DNA of 64,000 nucleotides, taken from positions 310,001 through 374,000 of the forward strand of contig NZ_JAHVAP010000006.1 of assembly GCF_024721155.1 (NCBI RefSeq), read 5' to 3'. Source of the DNA: Mucilaginibacter phenanthrenivorans (GTDB lineage Bacteria; Bacteroidota; Bacteroidia; Sphingobacteriales; Sphingobacteriaceae). The notes beneath the pieces are model-generated. The model searched no databases. It saw only the letters and a list, made by a program, of their open reading frames with translations, and was not told the DNA's origin. Of the stretch, positions 51,711 through 60,008 are shown piece after piece (position 1 is the stretch's first letter; the number at the start of each line of letters is the position of its first letter). A program made the position numbers and the translations under genes.

Positions 51711-51845
51711 CGTTTGATTTCGGATGCCGGATGTTCTATTTCGGATTTAGGGGAATCCGGCGGAACATTGCTGCCATCCATTGTTAAAGATGTCGAATTT
51801 ATACTTTAAAATTATAAAATAAACATCCTGTAAATCAAAAGGGCT

Positions 51846-53180
51846 TTATTTTACAATATGTCCATAAAGATCAAAGTCTTCAGCAGTATCGATCTTTACA
51901 TTTACAAAGCTGCCGATGGTAGCGTAATCAATGCTGGCATCAATTAAAACTTCATTGTCCACTTCGGGCGAATCGTACTCGGTACGACCAACAAAATAGC
52001 CGCCATCCTTTTTATCCACCAAAACTTTATACGTATTGCCGATCTTCTCCTGGTTTTTATCAAAGGAAATACCTTGTTGAATTTCCATGATGGCATCAGC
52101 ACGCTGCTGTTTCACTTCCTCAGGCACATCATCAACCAATGAGTGGGCATGTGTTTTTTCCTCGTGCGAGTAAGTAAAGCAACCCAGGCGGTCGAATTTA
52201 GTGTCTTCAACCCATTGCTGCATTTCTTCAAAATCGCGCTCGGTTTCACCGGGATAGCCGGTTATCAGCGTGGTACGCATGGCAATCCCCGGAACCTTAT
52301 CACGAATCTGGTTTACCACATCTATGGTTTTTTGTTTGGTGATACCGCGGCGCATTGACTTCAGCATATCGTCGCTGATGTGTTGCAAAGGCATATCCAT
52401 ATATTTACAGATATTGTCGCGCTCGTTCATCACATCAAGGATTTCCATCGGGAAGCCGGATGGATAAGCATATTGCAGCCTGATCCACTCGATGCCGTTA
52501 ACATCAGACAAACGGCGAAGCAGTTCATCTAAATTGCGTTTGCCGTACAAGTCTAAACCATAATAGGTCAAATCCTGGGCAATCAAGATCAATTCCTTGG
52601 TGCCGTTTTTGGCTAAGGCCTGGGCATCTTTAACCAATTGGTCTATTGGCGAGCTCAGGTGCTTGCCGCGCATTAGCGGGATGGCGCAAAATGAACAGGG
52701 ACGGTTGCAGCCCTCGGCTATTTTAAAATAAGCAAAATGTTTTGGGGTAGTTAACAAACGTTCGCCAATCAGCTCGTGTTTGTAATTAGCGCCTACAGAG
52801 CTTAACAGGTTTTGCAGGTCGTTGGTGCCGAACCAGGAATCAACATTGGTAATTTCGGCTTCCAGCTCCGGCTTATAGCGTTCAGACAAACAGCCTGTAA
52901 CAATTACTTTCCCAACTTTACCCTGTTCCTTCAGTTCGCTGTATTGCAGAATCGTGTCGATAGATTCCTGCTTGGCGTTATCAATAAAACCGCAGGTATT
53001 AATCACAATGATATCATCACTGTTTACCTTTTCGGCCTCATGAATTACATCAAAATGGTTGCCTTTCAGCTGTCCCATCAGGATCTCGGAATCGTAAATG
53101 TTTTTTGAACAGCCAAGAGTAACTACGTTTACACGTGGTTTACTCATTTTTTCCGGCCGATAAATTTCTTTTGTTTTCAT
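51846..53180 (-). CDS. rimO: Ribosomal protein S12 methylthiotransferase RimO
   Basis: A 444-residue radical-SAM methylthiotransferase from ATG 53180 (the frame is open a few codons further from a TTG). The N-terminal UPF0004 domain holds three cluster Cys (TLGCSKNIYDS, VINTCGFI, VTGCLSERY). The radical-SAM motif is CNRPCSFCAIP. The TRAM domain is C-terminal (VLIDASIDYATIGSFVNVK). TLGCSKN and IPLMRGKHLSSP distinguish RimO from MiaB. It methylthiolates the conserved Asp of ribosomal protein S12. A 97-base hairpin repeat separates it from the upstream ftsY on the same strand. Confidence 0.95.
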   Translation of the reverse strand: MKTKEIYRPEKMSKPRVNVVTLGCSKNIYDSEILMGQLKGNHFDVIHEAEKVNSDDIIVINTCGFIDNAKQESIDTILQYSELKEQGKVGKVIVTGCLSERYKPELEAEITNVDSWFGTNDLQNLLSSVGANYKHELIGERLLTTPKHFAYFKIAEGCNRPCSFCAIPLMRGKHLSSPIDQLVKDAQALAKNGTKELILIAQDLTYYGLDLYGKRNLDELLRRLSDVNGIEWIRLQYAYPSGFPMEILDVMNERDNICKYMDMPLQHISDDMLKSMRRGITKQKTIDVVNQIRDKVPGIAMRTTLITGYPGETERDFEEMQQWVEDTKFDRLGCFTYSHEEKTHAHSLVDDVPEEVKQQRADAIMEIQQGISFDKNQEKIGNTYKVLVDKKDGGYFVGRTEYDSPEVDNEVLIDASIDYATIGSFVNVKIDTAEDFDLYGHIVK

Positions 53181-53191
53181 TTTTAAACCCA

Positions 53192-53288
53192 ATTGTCATT
53201 GCGAGGAGGAACGACGAAGCAACCTCGTAACTAAGCATGACCGCCATGCTTGCGACGAGGTTGCTTCGCTGTCGCTCGCAATGACAAT
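53192..53288. repeat. 97-base hairpin repeat, TTGTCATTGCGAG type
   Basis: Nested complementary arms: ATTGTCATTGCGAG/CTCGCAATGACAAT at the ends, ACGAAGCAACCTCGT against ACGAGGTTGCTTCG, and AGCATG/CATGCT in the centre. It shares its outer ends and the CGAGGTTGCTTCG block with 49845-50098. It lies in the 113 bases between ftsY and rimO. Confidence 0.8.
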
Positions 53289-53293
53289 GTTTT

Positions 53294-54259
53294 TTATTGT
53301 TTAAAGAGGCTGTTCACGAATTCCTGCCTGTCAAACAACTGCAGATCATTCATACTTTCACCAACTCCTATATATTTTACGGGGATCTTAAACTGATCCG
53401 AGATTCCTATTACTACACCACCTTTGGCAGTACCGTCAAGCTTGGTTAAAGCCAGCGCATTCACATCTGTTGCCTCGGTAAATTGTTTGCATTGCTCAAT
53501 GGCGTTTTGCCCGGTTGAGGCATCAAGCACCAGCAGGATCTCATGCGGCGCGCCGGGAACTACCTTTTGCATTACATTTTTAATCTTGGTAAGCTCATTC
53601 ATCAAACCAACCTTATTATGTAAACGACCGGCAGTATCAATAATTGCTACGTCGTCACCATTCGCAACAGCCGAGCGCAAGGTATCATAGGCAACTGAAG
53701 CAGGATCAGAACCCATTGCCTGCGCCACCACCTTCACCCCTACACGTTCCCCCCAAAGCTGGATCTGTGCTACGGCAGCAGCTCGGAAAGTATCGGCAGC
53801 GCCTAATACTACCTGGTTGCCGGCTTGCTTCAATTTATGGGCAAGCTTTCCAATAGTGGTAGTTTTACCTACGCCATTAACGCCAACCACCATTATAACA
53901 TAAGGCTTATGGTTGCCGTATTCAAAGCTGGTAAAATCGTTACTGTTATTTTCGGCGAGGAGTTGCTGAATTTCATCCTTTAGCAGGTTATTCAATTCAG
54001 ATGTACCTATATATTTATCGCGGGCAACGCGGGCCTGGATGCGATCGATGATCTTCAGCGTGGTTTTAACGCCGACGTCTGACGTTACCAGCACTTCCTC
54101 CAGGTCGTCAAGCACATCATCATCAACAGATGATTTACCGGCAACGACCTTGGTTATTTTTGAAAAAAAGTTATCCTTGGTTTTTTCCAATCCGGTGTCC
54201 AGCGCTTCCTGCTCTTGCGGAGTGCTTTCCTTTTTTTTGAAAAAATCGAATAATCCCAT
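53294..54259 (-). CDS. ftsY: Signal recognition particle receptor FtsY
   Basis: A 321-residue SRP GTPase. A short acidic N-domain (FDFFKKKESTPQEQEALDTG) is followed by helices, then the G domain: VVGVNGVGKTTTIGKLA (126-140, G1), GAADTFRAAAVAQIQLW (G2), DVAIIDTAGRLHNKVGLM (G3), ALTKLDGTAKGGVVIG (G4/G5) and KYIGVGESMNDLQLFD. It docks SRP-ribosome complexes at the membrane. The acidic A domain is short, as usual in Bacteroidota. It is downstream of the DUF4295/rpmG/rpmB block, with a terminator and a GTGCAAATGTGCG spacer repeat between. Confidence 0.96.
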   Translation of the reverse strand: MGLFDFFKKKESTPQEQEALDTGLEKTKDNFFSKITKVVAGKSSVDDDVLDDLEEVLVTSDVGVKTTLKIIDRIQARVARDKYIGTSELNNLLKDEIQQLLAENNSNDFTSFEYGNHKPYVIMVVGVNGVGKTTTIGKLAHKLKQAGNQVVLGAADTFRAAAVAQIQLWGERVGVKVVAQAMGSDPASVAYDTLRSAVANGDDVAIIDTAGRLHNKVGLMNELTKIKNVMQKVVPGAPHEILLVLDASTGQNAIEQCKQFTEATDVNALALTKLDGTAKGGVVIGISDQFKIPVKYIGVGESMNDLQLFDRQEFVNSLFKQ

Positions 54260-54375
54260 GTTTTTTTAATGTGCAAATGTGCGGATATGCAAATGTGCGG
54301 ATTTATTATCTGCTGATTGTAAGTGGATAGACATATCTCAACTTAAATTCATTTGCTTCTCAAAATCGCCTCAAC

Positions 54376-54410
54376 AAAAAAAGCCTTCTCGTAATACAAG
54401 ATGGCTTTTA
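54376..54410 (-). terminator. Terminator of the rpmB-rpmG-DUF4295 block
   Basis: On the minus strand TAAAAGCC-A-TCTTG, a TATTA loop, CGAGA-A-GGCTTTTTTT. It is a stem with one internal mismatch and a seven-T tail, beginning 21 bases after the DUF4295 stop. It separates the ribosomal block from ftsY. Confidence 0.7.
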
Positions 54411-54431
54411 TATTTTGATCAAAAATTATTA

Positions 54432-54593
54432 TTATAACTTTCCGGCTATCGCGTCTTTAACGAAATCGTTAGCTACAATTTGTGTTTTGAATGAGTAAGC
54501 ACCTGTACGAGGTGACTTAGCCATTGTGATAACTTTTGAATATTCTTTGCCTTTACCTGCTACCTTTAGCGTTGCAACTACTTTCTTTGCCAT
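54432..54593 (-). CDS. DUF4295 small basic protein (ribosome-associated in Bacteroidota)
   Basis: A 53-residue basic protein from ATG 54593: MAKKVVATLKVAGKGKEY, then SKVITMAKSPRTGAYSFK and TQIVANDFVKDAIAGKL. It matches the Bacteroidota-specific DUF4295 family, which is almost always encoded with rpmG and rpmB, as here. I recall that a protein of this family was found as an extra large-subunit protein in Flavobacterium ribosomes (bL38); that detail is from memory. The gene is missed by simple length filters. It is third in rpmB-rpmG-DUF4295, followed by a terminator. Confidence 0.88.
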   Translation of the reverse strand: MAKKVVATLKVAGKGKEYSKVITMAKSPRTGAYSFKTQIVANDFVKDAIAGKL

Positions 54594-54683
54594 GTCTTTT
54601 TAATTATTGATTTAGTGAATTACTGATTTAGTGAATTTTGGCTGCTTATTTAACCTAATCAACCAATCAACTTAATCAACCAA

Positions 54684-54866
54684 TTACTTAATTTCCTTAT
54701 GAACAGTTACTTTTCTTAAAACCGGGTTGAATTTCTTCATTTCCAGTCTTTCTGTTGTATTTTTCTTGTTCTTGGTGGTAATATAACGAGACATACCAGG
54801 CATGCCGCTTGTTTTATGCTCGGTGCATTCTAAAATTACCTGAACTCTATTGCCTTTCTTAGCCAT
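54684..54866 (-). CDS. rpmG: 50S ribosomal protein L33
   Basis: A 60-residue L33: KGNRVQVILECTEHK, MPGMSRYITTKNKKNT, ERLEMKKFNPVLRKVTVHKEIK. The zinc-ribbon Cys pairs of the C+ type are missing (only one Cys), so this is the C-minus form. It lies between rpmB and the DUF4295 gene. The flanking spacers contain TTAGTGAATTAGTGATT and ATCAACCTAATCAACC short-period repeats. Confidence 0.96.
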   Translation of the reverse strand: MAKKGNRVQVILECTEHKTSGMPGMSRYITTKNKKNTTERLEMKKFNPVLRKVTVHKEIK

Positions 54867-54940
54867 TTTCTTTATTTATTGAGTTAGCAAATTAGTGAAT
54901 TAGTGATTTGAGTTAATCAATCATTCAACCTAATCAACTA

Positions 54941-55174
54941 CTATATGTACCCTTTTTTTACAAATTTATTGATACAAGCAGTTATACCATTTTTGCTTAT
55001 GGTTTTAACAGCTGAAGTAGATACCTTTAAGGTAATCCATTTATCCTCTTCAGGAATATAAAACTTCTTAAGTTTTAAGTTTGGATGAAATCTGCGTTTG
55101 GTTTTAACGTTTGAGTTAGAAACGTTATTTCCTACTAAAGATCCTTTTCCTGTTAGATCACAAATTCTTGACAT
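54941..55174 (-). CDS. rpmB: 50S ribosomal protein L28
   Basis: A 77-residue L28 from ATG 55174 (MSRICDLTGKGSLVGNN); the frame is open 14 codons upstream, but the family begins here. SNSNVKTKRRFHPNLKLKKF and VSTSAVKTISKNGI complete it. It is the first gene of rpmB-rpmG-DUF4295, with a promoter 40 to 70 bases upstream. Confidence 0.97.
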   Translation of the reverse strand: MSRICDLTGKGSLVGNNVSNSNVKTKRRFHPNLKLKKFYIPEEDKWITLKVSTSAVKTISKNGITACINKFVKKGYI

Positions 55175-55213
55175 GACAAATCTTTTTAATTCTCCCTTTT
55201 TGTAAAGAGTTTG

Positions 55214-55244
55214 CAAATATCAGGATTTTATGTGAAATAGGCAA
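55214..55244 (-). promoter_or_regulatory. Predicted rpmB promoter
   Basis: On the minus strand TTG (55244-55242), 20 bases, GATATTTG (55221-55214), one mismatch to TAnnTTTG, 39 bases before the L28 ATG. Confidence 0.5.
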
Positions 55245-55398
55245 TACTGTTTTAAATTATTTTTTTAAATTATTTTAGGGTGATAGTTTTGAACATAATT
55301 GAGGTTAATAGCATCCGGTTATTCAATTAATAATGGGTGCTTTTCAGTTCCGTATATGTCCCATTTCGTTATAACCATTTTTTTTAGGCCTAAGAGCT

Positions 55399-55438
55399 AA
55401 ATCGGAACTTCTTAAATTATTTTAAAAAGTTTCGATTT
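55399..55438. promoter_or_regulatory. 40-base inverted repeat with conserved core, upstream of acs
   Basis: Arms of 20 bases with three mismatches. The inner 26 bases (55406-55431) match those at 33346-33371 except for one base, and again the core ends 61 bases before the start codon. The outer arms differ between the two sites but still pair, as expected if the dyad itself is selected. Confidence 0.55.
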
Positions 55439-55491
55439 ATTATTCGCTTAATACAAAAATTACTAATTTACGCCCACCAATTTAGTAGTCT

Positions 55492-57405
55492 ATGAAAACC
55501 ACCTTGAAGATCTCATCTTTTGAAGAATACCAGCAAGTTTATAAACAAAGCGTTGAACAACCCGAGCAATTTTGGGAAAGCATCGCCGAAAATTTTCTGT
55601 GGCGTAAAAAGTGGGATAAAGTACTTGATTGGAATTTTAAAGATCCGTCCATTAAATGGTTCCAGGGTGCAAAACTTAATATTACCGAAAATTGTCTCGA
55701 CCGTCACCTGGAAGCGCTTGGCGATAAACCCGCCATTTTATGGGAACCCAACGATCCGCAGGAGCATCACAGGGTATTAACCTACCAGCAGCTTTACGAT
55801 AAGGTTTGCCAGTTTGCCAACGTGCTGAAAAACAACGGAGCAAAAAAAGGCGACCGGATCTGTATCTACATGCCTATGGTGCCCGAGCTTGCGATAGCAG
55901 TGTTGGCCTGTGCACGGATCGGGGCCATCCACTCCGTGGTTTTCGGCGGCTTTTCAGCGCAATCCATTGCCGATAGAATTAATGATGCTTCCTGTAAGCT
56001 GGTTATCACTGCTGATGGGGGGTTCCGGGGCAATAAGGCAATCCCATTAAAAAATATCATTGATGACGCCCTGGTGCAGTGCCCGACTATTGAGCGGGTA
56101 ATTGTGCTTACACGCAGCCGTACGCCGGTTTCAATGATCAAGGGCCGTGATGTTTGGTGGGAAGATGAGATCCAAAAAATAGAAACCCAGGGAAATTTAG
56201 AATGCCCGCCCGAAGTTATGGACGCTGAGGACATGCTATTTATCCTGTACACATCAGGTTCAACCGGCAAGCCAAAGGGCGTGGTACATACCTGCGGGGG
56301 ATATATGGTTTATACCGGCTATACATTTGCCAATGCGTTTCAATACGAACCCGGCGAAGTTTACTTTTGCACAGCCGATATCGGCTGGATAACCGGCCAC
56401 TCCTATATTGCTTACGGGCCATTAAGCCAGGGCGCAACCACAGTAATGTTCGAGGGGATCCCTTCATGGCCAACTCCGGGTCGTTTTTGGGACATTGTAG
56501 AAAAATACGAGGTTAATATACTTTATACGGCACCCACTGCTATCCGTTCACTAATGAGCTTTGGCGATGATGCGCTAAAAGGAAAGAATTTCAGCTCGTT
56601 AAAAAAGCTGGGGTCTGTTGGAGAGCCTATCAATGAGGAGGCATGGCATTGGTTTGATGAAAAAATAGGTTTGGGCAAGTGCCCTATTGTTGATACCTGG
56701 TGGCAAACAGAAACCGGTGGATTTATGATCTCGCCGATAGCGGGCGTCACTCCAACAAAACCCGGGTATGCTACCTTACCCCTGCCCGGTGTACAACCTG
56801 TGCTGGTTGATGAAAACGGGAATATAATTGAGGGCAACGGCGTAAGCGGTAATTTGTGTATCCGCTTTCCGTGGCCTGGCATGTTGCGCACCACGTATGG
56901 CGATCACGAACGCTGCCGTACAACCTATTTTGCAACTTACGAGAATTTATACTTTACCGGGGACGGCTGCCTGCGCGATCAGGATGGCTACTACCGCATA
57001 ACAGGGCGTGTTGATGACGTACTGAATGTATCCGGGCACCGCATTGGCACTGCCGAAGTGGAGAACGCCATTAATATGCACAGCAGCGTTGTTGAATCGG
57101 CAGTAGTGGGTTACCCGCATGATATTAAGGGCCAGGGGGTATATGCTTTTGTGGTTTGCCCTAACAAGCATGGCGACGATGACCTTGCACGTCAGGACAT
57201 CCTGATGACGGTGACCCGCATCATTGGCGCCATTGCTAAACCGGATAAGATCCAGTTTGTAAACGGATTGCCAAAAACGCGCTCAGGAAAGATCATGCGC
57301 CGGATCTTAAGAAAGATTGCAGAAGGCGATACCAGCAATTTGGGCGATACTTCCACTTTACTTGATCCGGGCGTTGTGGATGAGATAAAGGCGGGAGCGT
57401 TGTAG
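55492..57405 (+). CDS. acs: Acetate--CoA ligase (acetyl-CoA synthetase)
   Basis: A 637-residue AMP-forming ligase: ACAS N-terminal domain (FEEYQQVYKQSVEQPEQFW), P-loop-like FILYTSGSTGKPKGVVHT (about 252-269), DTWWQTETGGFMI, YFTGDGCLRDQDGYYRITGRVDDVLNVSGHRIGTAEVE (near 488-525), and the regulatory acylation Lys600 in TRSGKIMRR. It makes acetyl-CoA from acetate, ATP and CoA in the cytosol. WQTETGG and length match acetate-specific enzymes. It is a single gene; its 5' region shares an inverted-repeat core with the hexosaminidase gene, hinting at common control of GlcNAc/acetate metabolism. Confidence 0.96.
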   Translation: MKTTLKISSFEEYQQVYKQSVEQPEQFWESIAENFLWRKKWDKVLDWNFKDPSIKWFQGAKLNITENCLDRHLEALGDKPAILWEPNDPQEHHRVLTYQQLYDKVCQFANVLKNNGAKKGDRICIYMPMVPELAIAVLACARIGAIHSVVFGGFSAQSIADRINDASCKLVITADGGFRGNKAIPLKNIIDDALVQCPTIERVIVLTRSRTPVSMIKGRDVWWEDEIQKIETQGNLECPPEVMDAEDMLFILYTSGSTGKPKGVVHTCGGYMVYTGYTFANAFQYEPGEVYFCTADIGWITGHSYIAYGPLSQGATTVMFEGIPSWPTPGRFWDIVEKYEVNILYTAPTAIRSLMSFGDDALKGKNFSSLKKLGSVGEPINEEAWHWFDEKIGLGKCPIVDTWWQTETGGFMISPIAGVTPTKPGYATLPLPGVQPVLVDENGNIIEGNGVSGNLCIRFPWPGMLRTTYGDHERCRTTYFATYENLYFTGDGCLRDQDGYYRITGRVDDVLNVSGHRIGTAEVENAINMHSSVVESAVVGYPHDIKGQGVYAFVVCPNKHGDDDLARQDILMTVTRIIGAIAKPDKIQFVNGLPKTRSGKIMRRILRKIAEGDTSNLGDTSTLLDPGVVDEIKAGAL

Positions 57406-57509
57406 GGGAAGTTCATAGTTGATGGTTCATAGTTCATGGCCGAAGTTTTTATTTTTAAAAACCGAAATGATGATATCGGTGTTATTTAATAACATCTAAA
57501 AAAAACATC

Positions 57510-57695
57510 ATGGACAAATTAGAATTAAAAGGCGGCTGGAACGAGTTGAAGGGCAAGATAAAACAAGCATACGGCGATTTAACTGACGATGACCTGATCC
57601 ACGAAGAAGGTAAGGACGATGAAACACTCGGTAAGCTTCAGCAAAAAACGGGCAAATCCCGAGATGAGCTGGTAAAATGGCTCAACAGTTTATAA
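57510..57695 (+). CDS. CsbD family stress protein
   Basis: A 61-residue, highly charged CsbD-domain protein (KLELKGGWNELKGKIKQ, YGDLTDDDLIHEEGKDDE, LGKLQQKTGKSRDELVKWL). CsbD proteins are small, abundant, general-stress proteins of unknown biochemical role. It is a single gene with a strong terminator 11 bases downstream. The upstream spacer holds TTCATAGTTGATGG short-period repeats. Confidence 0.92.
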   Translation: MDKLELKGGWNELKGKIKQAYGDLTDDDLIHEEGKDDETLGKLQQKTGKSRDELVKWLNSL

Positions 57696-57705
57696 GAACA
57701 CTATT

Positions 57706-57732
57706 AAAGGGAGGCGGAAGCTTCCCTTTTTT
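57706..57732 (+). terminator. Rho-independent terminator after csbD
   Basis: AAAGGGAGGC, a GGAA loop, GCTTCCCTTT, then a T-run: a ten-pair stem with one G-U pair, starting 11 bases after the stop. Confidence 0.85.
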
Positions 57733-57780
57733 ATTTACAGCCAGCCTATTTTTAAATATAAAGTGTTTTATATTTAAAAA

Positions 57781-58614
57781 ATGAAATACCTCAAAAGCCT
57801 TATTGTAGTTGCTATCATTTTTTCGGCAACATCCTGCAAAAACAAAGTTCAATATGTTAGCGATGCCCATTATATAAATGGATTTAACTATTTCCTGGCT
57901 GACGATCTTGAAAAAGCAAAAGACGAATTTCAACTTGCTATAAAAGATGATCCCAAAAACGCCAATGCTTATTATGGATTGGGTAATTGTTATATTTATT
58001 CTGACGAAAACAAGAAAGCCATAACAGCATTTGACGAAGCAATTGAAATAAACCCGGACTTTACCATGGCTTACTACGTTGATGCGCAGGCTAATCAAAT
58101 TGAAGGTAAATCAAAAAAAGCTATAAATTTATATTCCAAAGCAATCAGTTTGAAAAGTGATTTTGCACTTGCGTATTACAACAGGGCCGTTGAATATGCG
58201 GCGATTGCAGACCAGCAGAAAGCTATTGAAGACCTGAATGAAGTAATTAAACTCAAACCCGACTTTTACCGCGCTTTTTCCGCAAGGGCATCTTTTAGGC
58301 GTAATGTTGGAGATGTTAAAGGTACAATCGATGACTATTCGGAAGTATTAAAAATAGATTCCAATAATATAAATGCCTATTTTAACAGGGCGGTAGCGTA
58401 TGGTGACAATAAACAATATCAGTTGGCTGTTAATGACCTGACAAAAGCAATAGATTTAAATACTAATTCAAATACTGTATTTCTGTACCGTGGTATTTAT
58501 GAATTTCATTTAGGCAAAAAAATGGAAGCATGTGCAGATTTCACAATAGCAAAATTGCGTAACGAACCCAAGGCTGATGAATACGCAAATAGGTATTGCA
58601 ACAGCGACCAATAG
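57781..58614 (+). CDS. TPR-repeat lipoprotein
   Basis: A 277-residue lipoprotein (LIVVAIIFSATSC, lipobox Cys19) with six or seven tetratricopeptide repeats: LEKAKDEFQLAIKDDPKNANAYYGLG, KAITAFDEAIEINPDFTMAYY, KAINLYSKAISLKSDFALAYYNRAV and similar (each read separately, period 34). TPR lipoproteins act as periplasmic scaffolds; partners are unknown. It is probably separately transcribed after the csbD terminator. It is unremarkable in composition. Confidence 0.88.
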   Translation: MKYLKSLIVVAIIFSATSCKNKVQYVSDAHYINGFNYFLADDLEKAKDEFQLAIKDDPKNANAYYGLGNCYIYSDENKKAITAFDEAIEINPDFTMAYYVDAQANQIEGKSKKAINLYSKAISLKSDFALAYYNRAVEYAAIADQQKAIEDLNEVIKLKPDFYRAFSARASFRRNVGDVKGTIDDYSEVLKIDSNNINAYFNRAVAYGDNKQYQLAVNDLTKAIDLNTNSNTVFLYRGIYEFHLGKKMEACADFTIAKLRNEPKADEYANRYCNSDQ

Positions 58615-58703
58615 ATTAAACTGGGCGAAAGCTTTCCTTTTTTATTGTCAGTGTAACTAAGCAGATATCCGGTTGTCTATTAGTAACAATCAACCTTTAG
58701 CTT

Positions 58704-59852
58704 ATGCCAACGTCACCATCAGCGTTAATTCCTGAACAAGCCAAGAAGATCTATTATATTGACCACTTAAAGGTGGTGTTAACCGTATTGGTGATCCTGC
58801 ATCATTCATTTATTACGTTCGGGGCGCCGGGTGGCTGGTACTACACCCAAAAGACCACCCAAATGGGTGCGCTTATACCCATGACAATGTTCGTGGCCGT
58901 TAACCAGGCATTCTTTATGGGGTTCTTCTTTTTCCTGTCGGCGTACTTTATCGGTCCATCGTTCAATAAAAAGGGAGCAGCAAAGTTTGTGAGCGACCGA
59001 CTGTTGAGACTAGGGTTACCGCTTGTGTTTTACTCCTTTATCTTATCGCCCTTGTTAAGTTACCTGGTTTATTATTTTGCCGACGGGAATCACATCACCT
59101 CCCTGCAATACCTTGGCGGCTTTCATCATTGGATAGATTTCGGTGTGCTTTGGTTTGTCGCGGCGCTTTTGTTATTTACTTTGACCTATGTGCTATGGCG
59201 GCTCGTAATAAAAAATGGGCCATCCAAAAACATGCCTGCACCATCTACAGGCAAAATCATTTTTACAGCAGTAGTTGTGGGTGCAGTCAGCTTTCTTGTG
59301 CGCACGGTTTTCCCCACAGGCTGGGTGTTAAACCCGCTTGGTTTCCAGCCGGCACATTTCTCGCAATACATTGCACTTTTTATATTCGGGTTGATCGCTT
59401 ATAGAAACAACTGGCTGAATACTTTATCATTCAAGGCTGGCAAGCGAATGTTGGCCCTTGTAATAGTACTGATCCTGTTCTTCCCGGTTTTCTACGCAAT
59501 CAAACTAAAACTCGACATGCCGCTCGAATGGTTTTCCGGCGGATGGCACTGGCAGTCGTTGTTATATGCCGTTTGGGAACAGGTATTAGGCTTTTCGATC
59601 ATAACCATGTTATTGAGCTATGGCAAGGCACTGTGGAATAGGTCGTCAGTTATATTGGATAAGTTATCGCGGTACACATTTGCGGTTTATATTTTTCACC
59701 CGCTGGTGTTGATCTCTCTGTCGCTTGCGGTAAGGGGTTGGGCTATTGATCCAGCCGCGAAGCTTTTGGTGGTTGGGCCGCTGGCGGTGGTTGGTAGTTT
59801 TTTACTGGCTTCGGTTATTGTGTTGGTGCCGGGGGTGAAGAAAATCATCTAA
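58704..59852 (+). CDS. Acyltransferase-3 family membrane protein
   Basis: A 382-residue polytopic protein of the acyltransferase-3/OpgC type. N-terminal YYIDHLKVVLTVLVILHHSF carries the conserved His-His. About ten membrane helices follow, with SAYFIGPSFNKKG, RLGLPLVFYSF and YAVWEQVLGFSIITMLL. Such enzymes transfer acyl groups (acetyl or succinyl) onto cell-surface or secreted carbohydrates. The acceptor is unknown. It is a single gene, followed by a repeat hairpin (59858-59880). Confidence 0.88.
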   Translation: MPTSPSALIPEQAKKIYYIDHLKVVLTVLVILHHSFITFGAPGGWYYTQKTTQMGALIPMTMFVAVNQAFFMGFFFFLSAYFIGPSFNKKGAAKFVSDRLLRLGLPLVFYSFILSPLLSYLVYYFADGNHITSLQYLGGFHHWIDFGVLWFVAALLLFTLTYVLWRLVIKNGPSKNMPAPSTGKIIFTAVVVGAVSFLVRTVFPTGWVLNPLGFQPAHFSQYIALFIFGLIAYRNNWLNTLSFKAGKRMLALVIVLILFFPVFYAIKLKLDMPLEWFSGGWHWQSLLYAVWEQVLGFSIITMLLSYGKALWNRSSVILDKLSRYTFAVYIFHPLVLISLSLAVRGWAIDPAAKLLVVGPLAVVGSFLLASVIVLVPGVKKII

Positions 59853-59857
59853 CCTGT

Positions 59858-59880
59858 AGAGGCGCGATACTTCGCGTCTT
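59858..59880. repeat. Hairpin repeat AGAGGCGCGATACTTCGCGTCTT
   Basis: AGAGGCGCGA and TTCGCGTCTT pair around a short loop with one G-T pair, followed by T-rich sequence on the plus strand. It may also end transcription of the acyltransferase gene. The word resembles a dispersed GAGACGCGATxxxTCGCGTCTC element. Confidence 0.55.
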
Positions 59881-60008
59881 TATACACGACAAAGGTTTGC
59901 AAATTATCTCCTGGCTAGAGACCCAATGTATTGCATTTCTACGAAGAACATATTGCATTGCATATTTCTCTCCGTGGGGTAAGCTAAATATAATTAATTT
60001 TGTGCCAA

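Larger units (their letters stand above)
55175..55491. other. 317-base divergent spacer between rpmB and acs
   Basis: It contains the rpmB promoter (55214-55244, minus), an AT-rich stretch with TTTTAAATTATTTT repeats near 55250-55277, and the acs-side inverted repeat (55399-55438). No ORF or RNA gene is recognised. No clear -7 box for acs was found; TAATTTAC at 55464-55471 is a poor match. Confidence 0.4.
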
